Assembly: GCA_002205965.3 (NCBI GenBank)
Contig: NADL03000655.1
Coordinates: 839,078-903,077 of the forward strand
DNA from: Kappaphycus alvarezii
Lineage: Eukaryota; Rhodophyta; Florideophyceae; Gigartinales; Solieriaceae
Direction of reading: 5' to 3'
DNA length: 64,000 nucleotides
In this document: piece by piece, positions 47,288 through 57,045 of the stretch
Layout of the letters: every line of letters begins with the position of its first letter
Numbering within the stretch: position 1 is the stretch's first letter
The notes under the pieces: generated by a model
Database searches by the model: none
What the model was told of the DNA's origin: nothing
Seen by the model: the letters and a program-made list of their open reading frames with translations, nothing else
Position numbers and translations under genes: made by a program

Positions 47288-48067
47288 ACGGGGCACTGAA
47301 AATAGAAACAGGTGTTCGCAATATTTTCGAATTGACAAAACTCGGATGACAATGAAAATCGAAAGTGGGAATGAAAGTCAAAACTGAGAACGAACAAAGC
47401 GAATTTGTGAAATAAGGAGGTTCGAAGTGGAAATATAGTATATATACCTATAAATCGACAATTAGATCTTTGATCGGAACTTGATCGAATTCCACGATCT
47501 TTCGGTTGACCGAAACCAAACTTTGAATCATACAGGTATCTGCAAAAACAAGATTGGAATGACCAAATTTGGCGGGAAAACCGATACAGATGCAAATCCA
47601 AGATAGATTAAATGTTCAGTTTCTTGCCCGTCTGTCGATGCCTTTCAAAGAAGAAAATCATTAACGTACCTCAGATATTCGTTGCAGCCGCCTATCGACC
47701 TCAACACTAAGCCACGAGTGGAATTGTTTTCCTCGAAAGATCCGAACATTCGAGTCCAGTGTTCTCGCCGTTCCTTCGCAAACGGCATCTAATCGGAGAG
47801 TACGTGAGGTGGAGGACCCTATACCTCTCCCCTTGAACGCATAGGAGTTCTGCGCGTTCGAAGTGCTTGGTTGTCGAGGAAGCCCCCTGAATTTTCAGCA
47901 CCATCTCTGCTTCCCCGCGGATTCCTCATTGGATGGGAGGAGTACTTCGAAGAACAAGATCACAAATCCAATTTAAGCAAATCTCAACTTCGTATCAGTA
48001 ATCAATTGTCTCCAGATCAGGAATCCTTTCCAAGGCAGATCAATTCTGCACGGCTTTCAAAGACTTT

Positions 48068-48101
48068 GGTGCACTTTGTTCCGGCTGGAACGATCTGCAC
48101 C
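48068..48101. repeat. 34-bp palindrome 2
   Basis: Left arm GGTGCACTTTGTTCC, centre GGCT, right arm GGAACGATCTGCACC. Upstream of the gene A start codon (48244), and identical to copy 3. Confidence 0.95.
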
Positions 48102-48139
48102 GTAACTTCAGCACCAGCGGAGTACCAGATTCCTAATTT

Positions 48140-48173
48140 GGTGCACTTTGTTCCGGCTGGAACGATCTGCACC
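48140..48173. repeat. 34-bp palindrome 3
   Basis: Identical to copy 2 and spaced 72 bases start to start. It ends 70 bases before the ATG of gene A, a position suited to an operator or a recombination site in the leader. Confidence 0.95.
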
Positions 48174-48243
48174 GAATTGGGGAAAGAGATTTAGTTTCCT
48201 AACTCTCTGAACCGTCAGTCTTGTTGAGAAAGGGTTTCTTCAA

Positions 48244-51200
48244 ATGAATATCTCCAAGGCTGAAGAGCGACTTCGACTTTCACAAGTATTTGTTGTCCCT
48301 CACGCCAATATCATTGTCTGTGGGATATGCGAAGGTGGGATTGAATCAGACGAACAGAACTTCATTCGTCATATGCGTCGCGAACATCATCGGAACACGC
48401 GGCAGATGCCCGAGAATTGTTTCAATGTGCTATGGAGAAGATCACCGCTTGTTGAAACGAACCGTGAACTTGAAGAACTGTACAAGGAGAAGACTCGACA
48501 AAGAGGAACTTTCGATTACTTCCAAAGCTTCCTGGACTTCCAGTGACGAAGGTTGAAGTGCATGCACTGCAATCACGTATGCAAAGGACACCGCACCCTG
48601 GCCCGTCATATTAGGGAGAGTCGAGACCATGATGAGATCGATGGCGAAGTGGACATTTCTGAGGTTCCCCTTATAAATGGACAGTCGCTTTGGCGTGGAA
48701 CGAAAGCCAAGTTCTACTTTGCAATAGAAGATAAGCACCTCGAGCATGGAAACGAAGGTAATGGTAGCGGCTCTTCTCGTAGCAATCTTATTGCAGCGTT
48801 GGAACATGTCCGCGATTCTGCAGTCGATTGAAGACTCACCAACCAAAAATGAAAGGTGTTGATGTCAGATACCTGCACACGTTGCAGCATTGACGCGACT
48901 TGATGTGTACCTAAATAATTTCGGAATTACATGGGAACATGCAGTTCTGCTCACTGCTGGACCCGGACGGGGTAATGGGGAAGTCGGTGATAGAGGGGAA
49001 ATAACGAAAGTTGCGGAGGAAATTAAGCATTGTTTCCAAAATATTTGTCGTCTGTCCCGAATGCATGCATCTCAGCCGAACATGCGAAGAAATGATATCT
49101 TGCAAGCTGTTTCGGCTCCAGGAAGACTTCGAAGAAAGTTTTTCAGTATTGTCCAGAAAGCACAGAAGAACGTTATGCGCGACACGGAGTAAGGCTAGTG
49201 TTGATGACTTTTCGATTGTGTCGATTACTAGATTTCCGAAAGGTTCCCGGGCTTCAACTTTGAATTATCCAGATCGGTGTTGATGATGGCGAAGGAATTT
49301 TTTGATACTCTGAAATCGACACGACCACGGGAGTCAAGTGCAGAATCTCAAATGGAAAATGTTGATGGTGCAGTTTGTTCCGGCCGGAACGATCTGCACC
49401 CAGATTCTGCGCACAAACTATTGCACACCGGTAGTCTTGAGCAGTCCGATGGCAGATTGAGGGCACTTTTCAATCTCATCACAGCCATATTGTACGAAAG
49501 AAACACACTCGAAAGCCAGATTGCCCCGAATGTGGCAAATGTATTCGTCGCCTGTCTCGGTGTTTTTCGAAAAAAGAGCGAACAACCACGGCTTGCTGAA
49601 GGGAGAGTGATATCTCCAGTTCTAGCTGGTCTTGCGTATATCGCTGGATGTTGTGGAATTTTGTCAATTGATCTCTGGCACGGAAAGGGAGGAAAACAGA
49701 AGGCCTTCGAGCTAGTTATGCAACGGCACTCCCCCAATGCCGGGCTTGGAATAAACGTGTTCCAAGAAATGCTGGCTAAAACGAAAATAACAAGATCCGC
49801 TGAGAACGCCAGGGAGCTCTGGGTTCCTTGCTCTGAGCCGACACATATGAACTGTGGCTGGGCATCCGGTATTCATATATCAGCTGAGGAAGTAGGGATC
49901 ACTATACGTAAGATGCAGGAAGATATTTGCGGATTAATATTCGGAAGTGACGGTATATTTGGAGGTGAAAAGTTTCCTGCGACCCTTGAAGCGGAGCTAC
50001 TCTCCTTGCGCGATGATGTGACCGAGAGAAAGGTCGGATATTGTTTTTTGTGTCATCCTGGGAACGAATCATTCGTGGTTGGATGTCGGGGGTTTGTGAA
50101 CAAAGCAAGTATTTCAATTTCAAAGCTTTCGTCCACTCAAAGAAACCTCAAATTCCGGAAGATACTACGTGACATCGAGAATGTTGCTAGACTGTTAACA
50201 ACTGTACTGTATCTTTCAAGTGGAAATCCACCGCGCGGTAGTGAGATTGGCTTACATCTCGTTCGTAACTCGCAGCTTGCTCCTCGCAACTTCATGCTGT
50301 TCAACGAAAGAGTGACTTGCATACCTGGATATGAGAAAACAAGAGTAATGCGGGGTGGTAGGAGGAGAGTGGTTAGCCGTCATCCCGATATCACGACCAG
50401 TAATTTGTTCAAAATATTCGTTGCATTGTTGATGGAATTCCGAGCTGCAATACGACTGCAACATGAGCCTGAGAAATCCGCTGGTTGTGACACGCAAAAT
50501 GCTGTGGAGATGAACTTCATACTTGATTCCGATTTTGATCGTAGAAATACGAGTGAAATAATCGGAAACGTTCTCCAAAAATACGGGCTCAGCGTTAGGG
50601 TGCGGGATTACCGTCAATGGATTGGCGGATACTGCAACGATAAAGCGTTGAAGAACACTGCCATGAAATATGCAGTCGAAGATGAAGGCGGAGCTGATGC
50701 GATTGATCAGGATGAGGATGGAGATGTTGTTCAAAATATTGGTCAAGTTATGCAGATACAGGCCGGTCATAGTCGGTCAACCGCTGAGGGTCATTATGGA
50801 AAAGCGATGACCGGTATAAGTATTGCGAGACCTGGCACGCTTCCGGCTCACATTGATCAACGTTCGATTTCTCTGTACCTTGCATCTGCAGATGTGTGGA
50901 TTGCGGACTGCAAGATAGTCGAGAAGAAGTCATTTTCCGAATTACTCCGAAAGAGGGAATGGAGCAGATATGCCACAGACAGGACTAAAAACGGGGGGCT
51001 CCTTCCAAAGAAAAGGAACCACGGTATTCACGACAGTAGGGCTCTGAGCGACGGACGATATGGTGCAGATTGTTCCACCGGAACGATCTGCACCATGAGC
51101 AGTCGAAAAGGCGAAGAGAGGGTCAGAAAGGTAACAGCAAAGCGACTCAAGTTGAACAGAAACAGATTTCGGAGTACGGCGAACGAGCACCAGAACGGAG

Positions 51201-53592
51201 GAGAGTTATGCATGATCGAAGACTGGGTGCAGACTGTTCCCGCATAGACAACCTTCAGCATAACCAGATCGGGAGACGAGGATACTGCTTTCAGAAACGC
51301 AGTGCGGAATATGTGGTTTTGGAGAGCATTACCCCGGAGAAACGCTCACAGCCTGTAGACTTGGAAGATGGTGCAGATTGTTCCGGCCGGAACGATCTGC
51401 ACATTGAACAAAAACAAAGGCCAAATGAAATGGATAAAAATAGTATGAAAGTATATCCGGTTGCTGAAATTGGGGATCTGGATGAACATTCTGAAAATAA
51501 TGTCATTCTCAGCACAAGTACAGAAGCATTTCCAGAACATGGACAATCCTCGTCACTTACCCTTACAGACGAGAGCCAAAAGCTGAAAAGGGCCCTCTGC
51601 CTGGGGACTGGAATTGAGAATGCGGAGTTCAAGTCATCTTACCAAAAGGAAGGCATGAAGGCCGTAATGGATGCGAAACAGGATATCCTGTTTGTGGATA
51701 GAACCGGAGGAGGTAAATCAGCAATCATCTTTGGGCCAAGTCTTGTCGAAAACGGGGTTACTATATACCTGAGCCCCATGAAATCTCTGAAGGAAGATCT
51801 GAAACAGAGGTGCAAGAAAATAGACCTCCTAGCCACTAACCTGGATGAAATTGCAACGAGATGTGATATTCCACGGAACGGTATCGTTTTGGTATCACCA
51901 GAGGAAGTTGGAACTGACGAGTACAGAGACATAGTTGGTCGGTTGTACTCTTTGAAAGTCCTGAAACGGTTTGTCGTGGATGAGGTACATATAGTTGTTA
52001 TGAGTGAACACTACAGGGATTGTATGGCAAAAATGAGAATGTTTCGTTCAGAGGCAATGAAAGTACCGATGGTGATGATGACAGCCACGGCTCCACTAGA
52101 AATGACGAAGGACATTCTTATATCCGTCGGCTGCGTAGACGGGCATGTCAAGATTATTAGAGGAAACTTACGTCGAGGGAATATATCACTTGACGTGCAA
52201 TACCTGAGCGATGGGTCTGAAGAATGCCTGCTATTGGCCGTTGTAAGGAGCGTCATCACCGAAATTAGGGGCTTAGGGGGGAAGAAGGCAGGAAAACATC
52301 TCATTTCCGTTTTGACAAGGGCCGATGCGGAGAACATTGCCTTTCTAATTTCAAGAGAGGTTCGAAGCCCTGACAATGCAGTTGACCATTTTGTCAACGT
52401 TCGCACGTATCACAGTGGGATGAGAGAAGGTGATAAAGAAGAATCTGCAAAGGAGTGGCGCCAAGCTCCCGTTGATGGAAGCGAATCATTTGTAATGGTC
52501 GCGACAGACGGATTTGCAACAGGAATTGACAGTCCAAATGTTAAGTCAGTTCACATAGCCGGGTGTGCCCGTTCACTAATTGACTTGTGTCAAATAATTG
52601 GAAGAGTTGGAAGAGATGGGTCAGCAGGGAAAGCGAGAGTGTTGTTTCACCCAGCGCATATGAAACGGGCCAGTATATGTGGAGAGTCTGCCGTGCAGCG
52701 GGTAATGGGATTTGCAGGTTGGGCTTGTAACACAGAAATGTGCAGGATGGTTGCAATTGAAGGGTATCTTGGAAGTGCGAGTGGACGAGAGTGGTGTTGG
52801 GAAAGGAAGAGCAGTAGTGGAACGGCAGTGGAACTGTGTGACGTATGTATGAAAGTCGTGTTTCCATGCGAGGAGGAGAAAATTATGACACCGCCAATTG
52901 ATTTCAACGGGAACGAGGGAATGGTAATGGAATCAAAACGAGCACTCACCCGGAAACCAGCAGCGGCATGGCTTCGACAATGGCCTGTTAGAAACAAATT
53001 TAGAAGTGCAAGCGATGGCAGGTACAACAGGTCAGTCACAGCTGCAGAAATCTTGAAAGAAATTGACGAAATACGTGAGAAAGCGAGGGATCTTGGAAAG
53101 CATTGTGCTCTGTGTCTGATTAAAACGGGGAGAGGTGACAAATCCACTAAACATGGGGGGGTGTTATGCAAAGAAGTGAAGCAAACGTACTGGGATCGAT
53201 GTCTTCGGTGCCTTGGAAATGGACACGAGGCAAAAAATTGTCACGTTCTAGTTAGACCGACAAGAGGCAATGGACGGCTAGGATGCACAGAATGTTTTCT
53301 GAATACTGTTCGGGGAGAAAGAATCCATTATGGAAATGGCTCCCCAAAATATGGTCGAAATGAGTTTAGCAGCAGGGAATTGTGCCCATTCCAAGAAGTT
53401 ACTCGTCTGGCTGTAGGTTGCTGGCAGGACCGGAAAATCAGGCGGGCAATGGTTAACAGTGGAAGATTCTCAGATTTAGAAGAGTCCACGGGATTGGAGG
53501 CATTCACACGATGGCTGACGAAGGATAAGGCAACGACCGAGCCCGGAATTGTTAGATTCATCAAGTATGCATATCAAGAATTCCAAGTTTAA
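48244..53592 (+). CDS. Gene A: OrsD-like fingers + tyrosine recombinase + RecQ-like helicase
   Basis: The spliced model 48244-48479, 48552-48822, 48869-49188, 49273-51130, 51295-53592 is open for 1660 residues. N-terminus: two zinc-finger-like units, CGIC...HMRREH (26-48) and CMHC...HIRESRDH (82-105), in the pattern of the OrsD/DUF3505 family. Middle: tyrosine recombinase with box I SSGNPPRGSE, an arginine in RDYRQW, then QAGHSRSTAEGHYG; in the frame from 49277 these give R320, R446, H498 and Y507, and the nine-residue His-Tyr spacing is the family's usual one. C-terminus: superfamily 2 helicase with TGGGKS (about 51700), DEVH (51979), TATAP, ATDGFATGIDSP and QIIGRVGRDG (about 52600), a RecQ-like cysteine cluster and a CCHC knuckle CLRCLGNGHEAKNC (about 53200). 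Without splicing it is read as overlapping ORFs 49277-51247 and 51070-53592. The first intron is the least certain. It probably cuts and unwinds DNA for an element. Confidence 0.75.
48480..48551 (+). other. Candidate intron A1 (72 nt)
   Basis: GTACAAGG...GACGAAG. It removes an in-frame TGA (48544) and joins ELEE-L to LKCMHC in frame. The alternative is a double frameshift; a third frame here reads LPKLPGLPVT, which also resembles OrsD proteins. Confidence 0.35.
48823..48868 (+). other. Candidate intron A2 (46 nt)
   Basis: GTCGATTG...TGATGTCAG. It joins VRDSA to IPAHVAALTRLDVYLNN in frame, bypassing a TGA. Confidence 0.5.
49189..49272 (+). other. Candidate intron A3 (84 nt)
   Basis: GTAAGGCTAG...GAATTATCCAG. 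It joins VMRDTE to SVLMMAKEFF in frame and removes several stops. Good donor and acceptor. Confidence 0.65.
49367..49400. repeat. 34-bp palindrome 4 (in exon)
   Basis: Left arm GGTGCAGTTTGTTCC, centre GGCC, right arm GGAACGATCTGCACC. Inside gene A, translated as GAVCSGRNDLH, between the OrsD-linked part and the recombinase core. Confidence 0.95.
51062..51094. repeat. 33-bp palindrome 5 (in exon)
   Basis: Left arm GGTGCAGATTGTTCC, centre shortened to ACC, right arm GGAACGATCTGCACC. Inside gene A, in the linker between recombinase and helicase, translated as GADCSTGTICT. Confidence 0.95.
51131..51294 (+). other. Candidate intron A4 (164 nt)
   Basis: Donor AAG/GTAACA and acceptor TACTGCTTTCAG/A. 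It joins ERVRK of the recombinase frame to KRSAEYVVLE of the helicase frame, making one protein of the two overlapping ORFs, and removes the degenerate palindrome 6. Confidence 0.65.
51226..51259. repeat. Palindrome 6, degenerate (in intron A4)
   Basis: Left arm GGTGCAGACTGTTCC is intact; the right half is degraded (ACAACCTTCAGCA). Confidence 0.7.
51370..51402. repeat. 34-bp palindrome 7 (in exon)
   Basis: Left arm GGTGCAGATTGTTCC, centre GGCC, right arm GGAACGATCTGCAC (last base differs). Translated as GADCSGRNDLH just before the helicase domain. Confidence 0.95.
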
Positions 53593-53811
53593 GGAATGTT
53601 CCAAATAAAGGAAGTTGCTCTACCATGAAAAATATGCCTGGTCAACGTATTGTAATGAGCACATAGCATGGTGCAGTTGTACATATATGTATACAGCCGA
53701 CTGAACCGTACGCGCAGAAGAACAGGCAAATAATTAAACAGTTAAAAAAAGGAAGCATCGAAACGGAAGAGACGGTTGCAACCCTAACACGATATGGCTT
53801 GATATCGGAGT

Positions 53812-53844
53812 GGTGCACATTGTTCCAGCCGGAACAAACTGCAC
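53812..53844. repeat. 34-bp palindrome 8
   Basis: Left arm GGTGCACATTGTTCC, centre AGCC, right arm GGAACAAACTGCAC. About 220 bases downstream of the gene A stop; paired with copy 9. Confidence 0.95.
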
Positions 53845-53868
53845 ATGTACGCCACGGACGCTCGGAGT

Positions 53869-53902
53869 GGTGCATATTGTTCCGGCCGGAACAAACTGCA
53901 CC
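53869..53902. repeat. 34-bp palindrome 9
   Basis: Left arm GGTGCATATTGTTCC, centre GGCC, right arm GGAACAAACTGCACC. Starts 57 bases after copy 8; both are preceded by TCGGAGT. Confidence 0.95.
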
Positions 53903-54625
53903 TCTTGGCAAGATGGGATCTACTCCGGTTAGAATTTGTAGCGCAAGGAAGGTACCCACATTATATAAGCCCACAGTAGCAAAAAAAATTTAGTAGTAAA
54001 TACTGTAAGGTCGTCTGTATGAAACTTACCACAATATTTTCTGTAATGTGCGAAGAAGTCAGGTAATTCCCCTGGCTGTAGAGTGGCGGTACTGGAGTTT
54101 AATACCGTACGATGAAATATAAGAAGAAAGACAAGGCGATCGGAAAGGAGAACGTGAGAGATACGGAAGGGAAATTGATACCGGTAGATGTAGACATGGA
54201 TGAGCAGGAGAACATGGCGAGCGGATGTTAAATCATGGACGACATATGTGATCGCGAAAGCATCTCAGAATTTCGGCGGCGGAGACGGCCAAAATCAATT
54301 AGGGTTACACGTAGACGTGATGCCTACATATAAAAAAACCTGCTTACTTACTGCGCTCCCTCGACTTTCAATCACGCATTTGTCCCTTAGCAATCATGTC
54401 TTCTGCCTTTCCCCTCCTTATGTCGCACTAGTTCCATGCAATAACTCAACGCAGTCGTTCTGTTATCCCTTTTCGTTCCACTCAGGAGGCAGCCAAACTC
54501 GTCCCCAGCGCTTTCGCTAAATTCTTCCGCAGCAACTTTGACGGGGACTTCGTGAGCCATTTTCACGGACATTAGATCAAGATTGGATCACCTTGATCCA
54601 AAAGACAATTGGATCCAGCGAGTCC

Positions 54626-54659
54626 GGTGCACATTGTTCCGGTTGGAACAAACTGCACC
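54626..54659. repeat. 34-bp palindrome 10
   Basis: Left arm GGTGCACATTGTTCC, centre GGTT, right arm GGAACAAACTGCACC. Followed at once by copy 11. Confidence 0.95.
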
Positions 54660-54669
54660 AGGTGCACCA

Positions 54670-54703
54670 GGTGCACATTGTTCCAGTTGGAACAAACTGC
54701 ACC
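54670..54703. repeat. 34-bp palindrome 11
   Basis: Left arm GGTGCACATTGTTCC, centre AGTT, right arm GGAACAAACTGCACC. Starts 44 bases after copy 10, with a short AGGTGCACC duplication between them. Confidence 0.95.
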
Positions 54704-55304
54704 AGCCCATCATGTATAAGGCTTGGAAGCATTTGAAAGAATCTGGAGATGGTACAAGGTAGTCCGGAAGGGCTAAAAGCTATTCATGAAATATGGAAGG
54801 CTCAATTTGAAGCCATCAAACAGGTTCTCCTCAAAACGGGTATACGGACGGTGATCTTCAGAAATCTCTGATGATTTGTCGATGTGGCTCTTTTCCATGG
54901 AATAAAACCGAAACCCCTGGTGATGGATATCGAAGAAGCCGTGGAAAATGAAATCCATGTGGCGTGCATCGACAACAGGGAAGTGGTTGACGTCGCTGAG
55001 AGGAACCCAGGAGTAATCAAGAGCTGTTATGAAGCTTTTCGTTAGGCAAGTAAGGCAAATGTGATAGATAAGTGCCTCCCGTAAGGCTCGTGGGGCATGA
55101 CATGAGAAGGGATGAATCTACAGACAGTCAGGAAAATATGATAGAATTTTGCATGACATGCATGTTGAGTACGAAAGGTTGAAAATATCATAGTTTTCAT
55201 GACACGTTCTACGACGAAAAAATACCGTAGAAATCATTTCCGACACTTCCCAGAGAAGCCTCCTACTGTAAGCCCCGTCCATTCTAACTCAACTTAGAAA
55301 AAAT

Positions 55305-55455
55305 CCCCTTATCTCCAAATGCCCTAATCCCTACTCAACTGGGCCCCTAAACCCCCAAACCCCTAATCCCCTATGTCCTCGTAGTCCTCTCAGTCCCCCA
55401 AGGCCCCTTAATCACGTGAAACCTTCCATAAATCCCGTAATCCCCTGAAGCCCCA
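55305..55455 (-). repeat. Degenerate CCCTAAA-like tract
   Basis: C-rich on the plus strand: CCCCTAAACCCCCAAACCCC, TAATCCCCTA and variants. It is in inverse orientation to the tracts at 46.1 and 62.2 kb. Confidence 0.7.
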
Positions 55456-55643
55456 AAGACTCTTGCAAACCCGTTACCATATCGTATCATAACTGTAAGG
55501 TTCCCCCAGCGACTAAGGCTCTACGAAAAACTGTAAATTGAAAAATAAACACCCAGCATCCCGATAAGTGAGATACTGTGGAGGTCGATAACGAGAGCAG
55601 GAAATGAGTGCTAATAAGAAAATTCACAGTAATACTCTGAATT

Positions 55644-55677
55644 GGTGCATTTTGTTCCAACCGGAACGATGTGCACC
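55644..55677. repeat. 34-bp palindrome 12
   Basis: Left arm GGTGCATTTTGTTCC, centre AACC, right arm GGAACGATGTGCACC. Confidence 0.95.
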
Positions 55678-55996
55678 ACGAAGGCACATCGGATACTGAG
55701 AGACTTTTGTAGAACGTAGAAAAAGAATAGAACACAACATGTACATTTCTACAAGTACCCGGCATTAAAATTAAACGGTTATGAAACGTATGCAGCACCG
55801 TTATATTGTTATACGACTTATATCCTTTGAACAGACCGGCGGAACGTAGTAATTCAACTGTCATCTGTAATTATGTTATTACGTTTGTAAAACGTATCTC
55901 GGCCTGTTACGTATCCGTTCTGAAAGCGAACAAAGAAAAGAGACAAGTCTCGTAATAAAAACGAAAAGTAAAGGAATTATTATCTTTATCACCATT

Positions 55997-56030
55997 GGTG
56001 CAGTTCGTTCGGGCAGGAACAATCTGCACT
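55997..56030. repeat. 34-bp palindrome 13
   Basis: Left arm GGTGCAGTTCGTTCG, centre GGCA, right arm GGAACAATCTGCACT. More diverged than its neighbours. Confidence 0.85.
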
Positions 56031-56176
56031 CTACGCTACGGTCAGTTACGTAACAGGTAGAGTCAGTTACGTAACAGCTGGCCTCATATGGATGTTAAAA
56101 ACCGTTATAGTAAGGGACCAGGTAAATCCAGTCAGCTGGGATGTGCAATAACGGAAACATAACTATGACCATCATT

Positions 56177-56210
56177 GGTGCAGATTGTTCCGGCAGGAAC
56201 AATCTGCACC
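56177..56210. repeat. 34-bp palindrome 14
   Basis: Left arm GGTGCAGATTGTTCC, centre GGCA, right arm GGAACAATCTGCACC. Starts 180 bases after copy 13, with a shared CCATTG or CATTG lead-in and GTTACGTAACAG units between them. Confidence 0.95.
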
Positions 56211-56956
56211 CAACGTTACGTTACTGTAATTTGACACTGTAAGCATCAGTTAAGATTGGGCAATCTGGCACATGATCATTTCAAAATGTGCAATAAGCAT
56301 ATGCGCAAGGGAAGTATTGGGCGGCATAGCGGTCACCTCGACCTGCGGACTAACGCCTAAGATCAGTTGTCTCCTCGGAGGCATGGAATAGAAAGTAAAT
56401 ATCCCAAGAGACGGCTTCGGAAGCCGATGAAATGGGGCGTGGTCCAGCAATTCATGTACCGTTGGAGAATGTAACGACTGTGTTTACAGTGGGACTTTTT
56501 AATGGAGATTTCTTTAAACGGTTGAAAATAAGGAAACGTAGAAAACGCTACACCCCACAAATCTGCGGCAAGCGACAGTACAAATTCTGGGCGCTTTGTT
56601 CCGGAGTAGCATAGAAGAATATATATACGGAGTTTGTACCACTGCTATCGATACGACAGCACGCTTCATCCACACCGACAATCTGCTCCCTGTTCTTTGC
56701 CCTCTTCGTTTCCTTTCTCACTGCCTTCATTTTTCGACTCGTCTACACTACTTCATTTTATCTTAGCCAAACCCTTCTCTTTCGCCCCCCTTCTCCCTTC
56801 GCCGCTTTCCAAATCTGTCCCCCCATCTGTTCTTTTCGTCCCGGCCGTCCCTTCCAGAATTTCGAAATCGAAACCGACCTCACTGCCTGTCTTGTCCCGA
56901 ATTGGATCAAGACTGGATCAAGTTGATCCGGAGCGACAATTAGATCAACGCGACCC

Positions 56957-56990
56957 GGTGCACATTGTTCCGGCCGGAACAGTCTGCACC
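56957..56990. repeat. 34-bp palindrome 15
   Basis: Left arm GGTGCACATTGTTCC, centre GGCC, right arm GGAACAGTCTGCACC. Ends 55 bases before the proposed ATG of gene B, mirroring copy 3 before gene A. Confidence 0.95.
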
Positions 56991-57045
56991 AACAAGTTTG
57001 AGCTGTGCTTATCGGACCTGTCAGCGCGAACTGTACAGAGCTGCA

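Larger units (their letters stand above)
53593..57045. other. Intergenic region between genes A and B
   Basis: About 3.4 kb rich in palindromes (8-15) and containing the C-rich telomere-like tract. Only short frames occur (for example 55487-55864 -), most of them crossing palindromes. The segments before palindromes 10 and 15 resemble each other (GATTGGATCA...GACAATT.GATC). Confidence 0.5.

Noticed and set aside
47215..47601. 128-codon minus-strand frame crossing palindrome 1.
   Set aside because: No domain, biased aromatic composition, and palindromes artificially keep frames open.
47871..48194. Plus-strand frame of 107 codons containing palindromes 2 and 3.
   Set aside because: It starts with TTG and its recurring VHFVPAGTICT peptide comes only from the palindromes. 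I read it as the leader region of gene A.
52011..53171. Long minus-strand frames opposite the helicase (131, 108 and 174 codons).
   Set aside because: They are shadows of the helicase coding strand with no motifs of their own.
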